From: Ornithodoros turicata
Lineage: Eukaryota; Arthropoda; Arachnida; Ixodida; Argasidae
Reading direction: 5' to 3'
NCBI RefSeq assembly: GCF_037126465.1
Contig: NC_088202.1
Coordinates: 87,276,160-87,340,159, forward strand
Length of the DNA: 64,000 bases
How positions within the stretch are numbered: position 1 is the stretch's first letter; every line of letters begins with the position of its first letter. The notes below the pieces were generated by a model, which was not told the DNA's origin, did not search any database, and worked only from the letters and a program-made list of their open reading frames with translations. The translations under genes and the position numbers were made by a program. This document shows, piece after piece, positions 55,578 through 64,000 of this stretch.

Positions 55578-56550
55578 TGGCGAATTCGGGTGGTCATTTC
55601 AATGCAACACGGCCTAGCGTTCGGAAATTGCTAGGCTGGATCACGTGACCGTTGCCACCCGAACATGAGTGCCAGGAATCTAGCGGTTGTAGTCGCTTGG
55701 ATCACGCTAGGGGCATCACGGTCGCACGTCCTCGGACTCCGTCGCCTGCTAAATCACGTGAACTTCGACGTGCGGATCAATGAGGGCCCTATCAAAAAAT
55801 AATGCTGATGGACCACCAGGAATTCTGATGACCAATCACATTTTTGTGGGGCATCTGGTGGTCCACTAGGCATTCCTTGATTGCACCTGGTGGACCACCA
55901 GACACTCCCTGACTATACCTGGTGGACCACCAGACCTGTTCTGGTGGCACGTGACTGGCCACTAGGTTGACTCTGACAGCACCTGGTGGAACACCAGACC
56001 TGTTCTTGTGGCCCCTGATTGGCCACCAGGTTGATTCTGACAGCCCCTGGTTGGCCACCAGGACGGCTGAGTGGTATCGAATCCTGAGTGGTAGTATGTG
56101 TCTGCCTACAGAAAATGTATATCAACTCCAGCAAATATGCATATACGCACATGCACGTCTGTGGATGTACATATACTGCACATCAGGGCTGGTGGGGCAT
56201 TCAGCCAGTCAAGGCTGGTGGAATCAGGGCTGGTGGCCAATCAGTCCATCAAGGTCCAAAAACACACCAGACATCAGCTCTGGTGGCCCAACAAAAACTG
56301 TTTTTCAATAGGGGGCTCTCGCCACCATTCTCACCACCGTTACAGTGCGGATGTGACGACACCGGATATAGTTGGGCCACCCGCTGCTCGATCGTTTGGA
56401 GACCGGGCGAAAAAAGCGCTAACTAGCAAATTCCGGGCGCTCGGAAAGCGCCACGCGAACCTCCGAGATTGCTTCGCTTTGACCAAGCGAACATGACTGC
56501 TCGGGATCTGGCAAAAAAGGTTGCCCCAAAGTGACCACCCGAATTTGCCA
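55578..56550. mobile_element. Inverted-repeat element with TTA target duplication (PIF/Harbinger-like)
   Basis: The termini TGGCGAATTCGGGTGGTCA and, complemented, TGGCAAATTCGGGTGGTCA are flanked by TTA on both sides (55,575-55,577 and 56,551-56,553), a 3-bp duplication as in PIF/Harbinger. The 973-bp length includes a foldback insertion at about 55,786-56,314. No transposase is present. Confidence 0.65.
55786..56314. mobile_element. Foldback element built of GGTGGACCACCAG words
   Basis: The ends CCCTATCAAAAAAT and, complemented, CCCTATTGAAAAAC are inverted. The interior repeats CTGGTGG and CCACCAG many times in both orientations (for example ACCTGGTGGACCACCAGAC), so it can form many short hairpins. 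It sits inside the TTA-flanked element. Its own target duplication is not resolved. Confidence 0.6.
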
Positions 56551-56580
56551 TTAGCTTAGCTCAATTGACAGAGCCCTGGG
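56551..56580 (+). mobile_element. tRNA-like SINE head fragment
   Basis: TTAGCTCAATTGACAGAGCC resembles a tRNA A-box region, and GAGCCCTGG overlaps the sequence preceding the SINE fragment at 47,228. It is probably the 5' part of the same SINE family, truncated before the B box. Confidence 0.4.
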
Positions 56581-56771
56581 GGCTTAATCGCTAACACGGC
56601 TAACAGGCTAACGAGGGGCGAGGCACTCTCTAACTTCGACACGTGACACGTATTCAGCCACAACCACCATGCTTCCACATACTATGCACGTACGTAGCAG
56701 AAGACGAATACGTGCTAACTGTATAAGTAGTAGTGCATCCTCAAGAAAGTTGATAGCATAAAGTCACCAGA

Positions 56772-56894
56772 GGGTGATGTCGAATGATGGGTTATGATGT
56801 GATGGGCTGTGATGGTGACGTGATGTTATGGGCTGTGGGTAAGGCCGGACATGATGTGATGTCGAATAAATTTTGGGGAAAATGTCGACCTATG
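56772..56894 (-). mobile_element. Terminal fragment of the CATAGGTCGGC element
   Basis: Ends in AAAATGTCGACCTATG, a one-base variant of the terminus of the elements at 3,197 and 43,941, preceded by the same GATGTGATG and GATGGGTTATGATG words. The other end is missing, so it is a truncated, diverged third copy. Confidence 0.65.
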
Positions 56895-57064
56895 GCCACG
56901 ACCGTTGGGACGTCGTTCTTTCGTTGAATACTAGGGATGCTAGAGTAATTACGGGGTCTTTCAAGCATTCATATCGCCGGCGCATAGGATGGCGTAGACG
57001 TGGGAGAGGAAATGCCCCCTTCAGACGGGCAATGGTACTGCCAAAAGCAGACGCCGTGCAGTTC

Positions 57065-58860
57065 TCACCAATGCGACAAAGATAGTGGAGCGGGTGCCGT
57101 GTAATGTAGCGTGTATAATCGCGGAGGGTGTCCCCGTCCCGCAGAATCTGAACAGGCTGCTCTCGCGCTCTGCCAAGACAGGTACTGTGTCTTGGCAGAG
57201 CGCGAGAGTGACAATCTCCGTTGTCGTGGGGACTCCGAAACAGACGGGGAGGCTACGGGTCTGGATGTTGAGTAGTTCCTGTTATTGGGTTCGATTAAGA
57301 GCATGTAGAATGGGTAAGCTATACCACAAAGTCCCCAACACCAGGGGCTAATGGATGAGATAGAGATCAGAGCATGACGGACCCCAGGACGCATCAGCAA
57401 TACGCATGAGTACATTTACCATACCGTTTGCCTTGATAGCAAGCAGCTTCACATGGTGGGACCACGTCAGGCCACGGTCAATTGTAATACCCAGGTACCG
57501 ACAGGTCGTGACAAAGGTCAGGGGTGAGCCATCAATGCAAAGCGGGTACTTATGAAATGATCTTCGTGAGAATGCCATGCCTGTTGTTTTCTTAGGTGAG
57601 ACACCCAAGCTATGGTCAAGGAGGTATCTTGAAATGGTGTCTAACGAACCTTGTATTCGGCGTTGAATCGTGTCACGCCGGACGGAGGAGGTCCAGATAC
57701 ATATGTCGTCAGCATATAGTGTAATGTGAGTGTAATCAGGAAGCTGCGCAGGAAGAGAAATCATAATCATATTGAACTCATATGGGTCTCATATGGAACT
57801 CATATATGTCTCCAGTGCCATCATATGGGACTGGAGACGCTCCATTGTGGAACACGATGCACGCAGAAGGTCGCAGTATCACCGGTGCGCACAAGCAAGG
57901 AGCGATCCGCCAAAAATATTTGATCCATGGCCAGGGGCAGCCCCCGACTTCAGCGTCTGAAAGCGTCGCCATGATTGCGCTATGGAGGACACAGTTGCAC
58001 GCTTTCTTGACGTCGAGGAAGACAACGGCTATCAATAAGCCTTCGGCCCTTGACTGTTGTGTCTTACTGATTATGAAGTTGTCCATCGCCGACGGGCCTG
58101 GGCGAAATGCCGCTATCGCCCCAAGAAAAAAAAAAAAAAAGAAACCAAGGTACCAGCTCAGGCGATTGAATATCATGCGTTCCAAAGTCTTCTCCACACA
58201 GCTTGTAAGAGCTATTGGGCGGAAAGAATCGATGCGACGGGGCGATTGACCTGGTATAAGTAGGACCACCATCGCGGTCTTCCACTCCTTAGGGACTTCG
58301 CCCTTGGCATCAGCTTTCGTTGAAAACCCGTAGGAGGGATGCTCGTCCATACAGGGAAATATTCCGAAGGGCCTTATATTACGTGATCTGATCTGCTCCA
58401 GGGGAGGTACGCTGAGGAGAGTCCCGTAGTGCATATTCCAGTTCCAAAAGGGTAAGGGGCAAGTCCAGGACCGGGTCTTTCGAACACGGCATACCAAAGG
58501 GAATAGGGAAGCTGATGGGAGCACGACTGGAGGCTACGCTGTGAGGCGTACGCAATAATCCTCTGAAATGCGCAGTTCAGAACGGGAGGCAGCTAAGCAC
58601 AGGGAGCGCAACGGGTGCCGTTGAACCACTGCAGTAGAACGTCCCTTGAGCACTCCCCAAATCCGAGACATCGGGTACGGGGAGACGGGGATGTCGCAAA
58701 ACGACGCCAGTGATCCCTCCCGAGTTTACATAAGTATCGGTGAATAGCCTTGTGCACCTAGTTCTTCTGCGTCTAGTTGCCCGCCGGCGGAAGACGACTG
58801 TGAGGTCAAGAGAGGCCAAGCGAACTGTCAAGGAGACGTATTCACCAATCCCAGTCACAC
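57065..58860 (-). pseudogene. Non-LTR retrotransposon reverse transcriptase (I/R1-like)
   Basis: The minus strand encodes, in order, K-E-W-K-T-A-M-V-V-L-L and FRPIALTSCVEKTLERMIFN (palm start), AFRPGPSAMDN and VVFLDVKKACNCV, then the catalytic T-L-Y-A-D-D-I-C-I-W and YLGITIDRGLTWSHHV. All reverse-transcriptase blocks are present over about 1.2 kb, in several frames. Defects include an A/T homopolymer near 58,125-58,140 (translated as a run of phenylalanine) and a hairpin at 57,160-57,208. The part upstream of 58,524 is poorly readable. Confidence 0.8.
57160..57208. repeat. Perfect 21-bp inverted repeat (hairpin)
   Basis: Arms at 57,160-57,180 and 57,188-57,208 are exact complements (arm contains GCGCTCTGCCAAGACA) with a 7-base loop. 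They lie within the decayed reverse-transcriptase element. Confidence 0.9.
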
Positions 58861-59279
58861 GCAGGTTGCGTTGGATGACCGGAATATCAGAACGGACAAC
58901 AAATTGAGGGACGGTTAACGCTTGGATTTAACACGAAAAGTAGCGGTAGCTGCAGAGGGTTGGTGTAGACACTTTCGTTGCTACATTGTTGACAAATGGT
59001 GATGAAAGAATTTTACAACAGAGTTTCTACTGAGTGTATTTTATCATTGTTCCTCACGTAGCGTGACCATAACAGCTTTCTGATGCGTCGTGAGTGTTAC
59101 GCTTCATGCACCGATGTTCGATTCTCGGAGACCTGCACGAATTGCAGTTGGCTCTGTCAGTGGCAAACGTGTCAGTGTGATACCCCTATCACACGGCACT
59201 TTCAATGAGGATTGAATCCGATCCGCATCGCGTTTCTCAAGTGCGTTTGGTGCGTGATGCTGCTACATGTCGCAAGTTG
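58861..59279. other. Unassigned DNA between two non-LTR fragments
   Basis: No domain was recognised. A palindromic word GTGTGATACCCCTATCACAC (59,173-59,192) could be a transposon end or a target-site scar. Confidence 0.35.
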
Positions 59280-60127
59280 TCACAAGTCGCGTTGGAGGAT
59301 GAGTCTTTGTGAGTGGTACCGGTTGCAGGATAGGAGGTAGTGCTCAATGTCGGCTTCCACACAACAAGTTATGCAATTGGGGGAGCTCATTTGGCGCATT
59401 TTATAAACGAGTGAGGGTGACCGTGCAAAATTCATTCGAAGACGATGGAGGAGTGATTCTTCAGCTCTATTGCAACGGCAGGCAATAGTAAAGTCCTGCA
59501 GGGGGTCAATCAGACGTACGAAATGATGATATGAGGTAGAGTCCGCTCGGAACTGCCGGGTACGGACACAGCGCCACCGGCGAATGTTCAGAGAACAGGC
59601 AGAGGTCGTTAGGGGTAGAGGGGTAGCAGGGAGAGCACTGGTAGATGTTGCGCGTCTTGTTATTGTGTCTGCGCGGGTGTTACCAAGATCCATTGAAGCG
59701 TCAGAGAATGGCCAGTGGCCGCGAGTTGTGCGAGAGCTTGCAGTATGAGCGCGTGGAGAGTGCATATTGTGCTGGGGCGAAAAGAGAGCAGCAGATCCAG
59801 TGAAGCCTTGCTGTCAGTCGGAAAAACCCACTGTGCAACCGGCAGGCTGAGCAAGTGCTGTAGAGCCGACAGGATGCCGAGGAGTTCTGCTTCCATAGAG
59901 GACATTAGGTAAAGGAGGGCAAATGCTTACTGAAAGTCACTGTCAGGAATATAAAATGCAGCGCCCGAGCTGTTTGCCGTCACTGAGCCGTCCGTGTATA
60001 CCTGGTTCAAGATGGGTATTGCTTCTAGAGTACGAGAAGCCCATGGTGGGTCTACGAGAGACTTCCACATGTTTGTTGGCATATGTATTTTTTGAGGTTC
60101 AATTCCATACCCCATTACTGACACCAA
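59280..60127 (-). pseudogene. Non-LTR retrotransposon RNase H and zinc tail
   Basis: The minus-strand translation gives VYTDGSVTANSSGAAFYIP, then SMEAELLGILSALQHLLSL, TDSKASLDLL, and, after a frameshift, LLHRLRMNFARSPSLVYKM and the zinc tail C-I-T-C-C-V-E-A-D-I-E-H-Y-L-L-S-C. It is closely related to 54,640-55,440. Because RNase H lies at the 3' end of such elements, this fragment is separate from the reverse transcriptase at 57,065-58,860. Confidence 0.82.
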
Positions 60128-61400
60128 AGAAACACTTGCGATATATCAGATTGAAGGTTAGACATGCCAGTAGTGTTCCGAATCATACGGTATGTTACAC
60201 AGTTGTCGGCAAACCTGGATGGCAAATCTAATGGATCTATTACACAGCCTTGTGGCACGCCAGATGTAACGGGTAAACAGTCTGAGTAACAATCACTTAT
60301 GCTTACGTACTGCCTGCCTTTCAACACTGTCTCGGCTCCACCTCGTCTTCTTGCGGAGTACTTGCACTCCACCGGTCTGGTGACGGCTCTCTGAGAGTGC
60401 TCCCCCATCATCATCCCCTCATTCGTTCCCAATGCGCAATAAGGCAGTGTGCCCCCTCAGCGGCGGTGAATCGCCCGCCTCATCGTCATCCAATGTAGGT
60501 GTGTGTGTACGTACTGCGAGCGATTTGTGAGGAAGGATTCTATCCAAGTTAAAACATGCTGTTCGATATTAGGGTTGCGTAATTGTAAGAGCAGAACGGA
60601 ATGTGGTACCTTATCAGAAGCCTTTGCGAAGCCCAAAAATATGCAATCCTCCTGTGACCCATGATCGAGAAAGCTGTAAAGGTCATGTGTTAATGAAACC
60701 AGTTGAGTTGTTCAAGAGAATGACTTTTGAGAACCATGTTGATAGGGTGAAAAAAATGCGTGTGCTTCCAAGTGTCCGACAAATGATTTAAATATTATAT
60801 GTTCTAGTATTTTGCACGGTACTCGTTAATGATATCGACCTGCAATTAATAGGTAATGATTTGTCGCTAGTTTTGTGAAAGGGAACCACCTTCCCAATCT
60901 TTCAGTCACTAAGTATGTGTTAAACGATACAGGCTGTTCGAAAAGTTTCGATAATATGATAGAACAGTACATTTTTGTTTTTCAAAACCTTTGAGTTGAT
61001 GCTATCTGGGTCAGACGATGATGTGATTCAGTGACTCAATTATTTTTGGAATGCACTGCACATGGATTAGTAACGGTTACATGGGCACGAAGTCAGACTG
61101 TTTATAAGGAGGGGCTGAGCTATGAACAGAGGTAGATAACATTTTGGTAAACGCCTCATTGCAGTAGTTAGCACATTGACTAAAGGAAAACTGTTCCCCT
61201 GCCAGGTCCCTGCAGAGAGAGATATCTTTAATCTCTTTGTTCCTGAAAAAGCTCCAAAACCTTCTGGGATTCGCCTTGAGCATATTTGGTAGTGTTTGTT
61301 GAAAGAATGAAGACTTTGCACTATTGAAGGCTTATTTAAATCATTCTCAGCTGAACCGCCCAATGACCGCCGACAGCGCAGCATCGAGGCAACTCGTGTA
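60128..61400 (-). pseudogene. CR1/Jockey-like reverse transcriptase fragment
   Basis: The minus-strand pieces are LKANPRRFWSFFRNKEI (about 61,230-61,283) before the reverse transcriptase, then V-T-S-G-V-P-Q-G-C-V-I-D-P-L and F-A-D-N-C-V-T-Y where F-A-D-D is expected. An unrelated segment (about 60,335-60,500) interrupts the domain. It is frameshifted and inactive. Confidence 0.72.
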
Positions 61401-62007
61401 TCCTGGTTGAAACCCTACGTTTCGCCTGTACATGTCACAGTACCGTCGCCAGGAATGACTCCCTTTTCAGCCAGGGCCAAACTGTAAGTAACAAACTGAG
61501 GTCGATACACGTGGCTCTGTCTAGCATGCGCTTCCCTTCGCAGGACTAGTGACGGACAGTCACTTCACCGAACTCGAACCTCATCCCGATCTGACCCAAC
61601 TACATTTAACGCAAGCAACGTTACGCAACGCAACGTCTTATAAATCATTGGAATCCATACGATTTGAAATGCGCGCGCAGAAAGACGTGTGCACGACGTC
61701 AGGGTGGGGAAATGTAGGCGAGGCCTTGACGCTTGATTTCCTTCTCTCCAGCTGCAGAATTGTTTGCGTCCCGCTTCAGTGAATACGTGAGGTGGTGTGC
61801 CAGCCGAGGCAACACTGGCAACACGGTTAAAAACGCGTAAGTCACGGCTGGAAATGCTAGGCCGGGCTCTATTCGCTGAGATACCGGGCCGGGCTGGGCT
61901 GGGCTCTACTCACTGGGCAACCGGACCGGGACGGGCCGCATAAAAACAGGAGGGCCCGGGCCCGGGCTGGATCGGGCTCCAAAAAGTCGACCCCTGCAGA
62001 GGTCTAA
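61401..62007. other. Unassigned DNA ending in a GGGCCC-rich hAT-like fragment
   Basis: The stretch 61,860-62,003 is dense in GGGCCGGGCTGGGCT and GGGCCCGGGCCCGGGC words, like the subterminal region of the element at 20,189-21,236, and ends with TGCAGAGGTCTAAG. It looks like a truncated or diverged hAT end. The rest is unassigned. Confidence 0.35.
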
Positions 62008-62200
62008 GCCCCGGTAGCTCAGTCTTTTCCTTTGCTTAGTCGGTAGCGTGCTGGCTTGCAGAGCTGAAGATCGCAGGTTCGATCCCGGCTGAGGATGGAT
62101 GCAATGTGGGGGAGGTAAACCTTGCTCCAATGCAGCATCATGGGTCGGATATTTCCGGCGCACGTTACAGAACCCAAAGTGGTCAAAATTCTCCGTAGTC
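62008..62200 (+). mobile_element. tRNA-derived SINE of a second family
   Basis: A tRNA-like head (GCCCCGGTAGCTCAGTC, then GGTAGCGTGCTGGC) with a B box GGTTCGATCCC (62,076-62,086). An extra TTTTCCTTTGCTTAGTC splits the normally contiguous A-box region, so TAGCTCAGTC and TTAGTCGGTAG form a partial duplication. A non-tRNA body follows. A functional tRNA gene is unlikely because of the insertion and the body. Confidence 0.55.
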
Positions 62201-64000
62201 CTACAGAAACAGAGAGCTTCTAGGAGACCCACTCGGTCCCAAACGCGCTCCGACTCGCTTGGCAAATGTGTTTCTCGTTTCCATTCCTCTCACTAGAGGC
62301 GCTCGCAAAGACAGCCTGACAGAAAGCGAAGTCGCGAAAAAAGGAATGCTTCTGCGCTGACGGATTGAAGTTTCCCGTCTAATGTCTGTGTTCGACATGG
62401 AGCTTCCGAATATGCGGTGCATACGTAAAAGTTACGCGCTCAAGTGTAATTCTGGCCACACGTTTCTCGCGGTTTCATCGCGTGCATCCACCAAGTGACA
62501 ACACGTTCCGCGAGCATCTAATATGAGTGTATTCATATGTTGGCACACTTCCACGGTCAAGCGGTCCTAATCATCGCTACTTACGAATGCACATAGTCTT
62601 GCGAGTTTAAAAATGGGAGTATGAAGCATCTCCGGGCGCACGTGCTATGCAGCGATGCAGCTAATTGCAGCTGGAGACTATCATCTGGCCGGATAAACCG
62701 CTTAGGGGCCCCGTAAGCCACCCACGTGACTGAGGGTTGCGCTACTGGCGCCTAAAGAGCGCATGGTTTTCAGGGGAAAATTGAGCGACGGATATCTTGA
62801 AATACGTGCTCGTCTCAGGACTTAAAAAAAAAAGATAAGCGAAAAATAGCTTCCGTTAAACAATGACTGCATCAAAATCTGCAATCTAACATCGGTCCGA
62901 AAAACCAGTTATTCATAAGTAGATTAACGAACTTTACAGTTGGTATGAAAAATATCACTCAGAGTTCAAACGGATTTGATGTGCCGACAGAAATTTAAGT
63001 TCAGACGTGATGTGAATCGGATTCCTTATCCATGACAAATAAGGATTTGATCTGTATTGTCAAATCCACTTCACTGCTAGGAACAGTCGTAAATAAAATA
63101 GACAATGAAGAACAAAGTTTACCGTCGTCATTTGTTCCTCTTTTGATAGCTCTCTTCCTGAAGGATAAGAGGGCCACCTCGTTATTGAATCTTCGCATTT
63201 CGGCATGAGAGGAAAAGAGAAATTGCATTTTCTATTCAGAAAATGCAATTCAGAAGCTCATGTCTCACTGGTTCAATCAAATTAACCATAAAAAAAAAGC
63301 TCATTCTATATTAATGCAGGTAGCTCCTCCATTCTTTTCGCTCAAGTAGATCTTATCTGTACAGCGTGGACAGACTACTAGCGCCAGAAGGGCGTGCAGC
63401 AAGGCTAGGTCGTAACCTCCCTGCGGAGTCCCTCGGCAAAGCAACGCGCCATAGTATCAGCCAGCATTTATTTAGTTTTACAGATACGGGTGCAAGCACG
63501 AACCCAAACCAGATTTTGTACCCTTTCGATCTGTCTGCGTCATAGACTTCGACACTCATGAGAACTTGGGAAAGTTCCGCATGCTATTGTGTTACAGGGA
63601 CCAGGCTTTCTTATTGGCTCATTTTTATGTTTTTAGGTTTCAGAAGCCCGTGTGCCACTAGAAAATATAGAAGAGGCCTGAAGCGACCGGAAACAGCGTA
63701 ATATAGTATAGTATACATAAAACGGGAAGAATTATACTGTTCATGGGCTTGTACGCGCAGGGAATCACTTACATGGCATGTGGGGGGGGGGGGGGGGCAT
63801 AGAATAGAATAGAAGTAGAAAGATAAAAATGGAAACGTAGGTCGGCACTGGTGCGACCAGCTGTTCCATGATGCTTGACGTGTGAAAGCACTGAATGATT
63901 TAAAATATTATTTCAGCACTTATGTCCTTGGGATAGTTTGCCAGGGCGCACAGCGCAGGTTGCTGGTGCTGCTTTGGCCAGCTCCCCGTTACCCAATTTT
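62201..64000. other. Unassigned DNA to the window end
   Basis: No gene was recognised. A 16-base run of G lies at 63,782-63,797, followed by AGAATAGAATAGAA simple sequence. Confidence 0.4.

Noticed and set aside
55575..56553. One single element rather than two nested ones
   Set aside because: The TGGCGAATTCGGG ends and the CCCTATCAAAAA ends are distinct inverted pairs at different positions, so nesting explains the layout better.
63782..63797. G-run and similar homopolymers (C-runs near 2,690, 21,350, 22,112 and 42,070) as functional G-quadruplex sites
   Set aside because: They are single uninterrupted homopolymers in repeat DNA and are just as likely to be slippage or assembly effects.

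Overview
The window is eukaryotic, intron-bearing, animal nuclear DNA. It consists almost wholly of transposable elements, many inserted inside one another. I found no convincing host gene. Two full-length tRNA-derived SINEs resemble the Ruka SINE of ticks (from memory, not searched). Together with the CR1-like, I/R1-like and Ty3/gypsy debris, this suggests a chelicerate, most likely a tick (moderate confidence).

Left third (1-29,900): decayed non-LTR retrotransposon ends, mostly on the minus strand (RNase H and zinc-finger tails). One is split by a 4.2 kb non-autonomous DNA transposon (3197-7435, exact 8-bp target duplication CTGCCTAG). At 12,664-17,640 four elements are nested: a non-LTR RNase H gene is interrupted by a hAT-like element, which carries a CR1-like reverse transcriptase, which is itself interrupted by a second hAT-like element. 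Both hAT-like elements have exact 8-bp duplications. Further right come a long-inverted-arm element split by a TAGAGCACTGC hAT, two SINEs in opposite orientation and two nested pogo/Tc1-like elements.

Centre (29,950-45,665): the main discovery. A decayed inverted-repeat element holds two younger insertions placed end to end. The first is an 8.84 kb P-superfamily transposon (30,693-39,535) with 31-bp perfect terminal repeats and exact 8-bp duplications GTCAGGTA. It carries a 17-exon THAP-domain transposase gene of about 1,100 codons, in which the C2CH zinc finger, the catalytic acidic motifs and most splice sites can be read. An exon pair is triplicated in frame, and one coding exon has a frame break. 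The second is an inverted copy of the 4.2-4.4 kb element of the left third (39,552-43,941, duplication CTTGCTCC), whose target site abuts that of the P element with no base between. The uninterrupted opposite arm of the host element preserves the empty site.

Right third (45,670-64,000): unassigned DNA with SINE pieces, an element flanked by TTAA inside a short open frame, a second copy of the 1 kb element seen at 17.8 kb, Ty3/gypsy gag and pol fragments, a TTA-flanked element with a foldback inside it, and non-LTR reverse-transcriptase and RNase H fragments on the minus strand.

No CRISPR array, rRNA gene, functional tRNA gene or host operon is present. All superfamily calls rest on reading termini, target duplications and protein motifs by eye.
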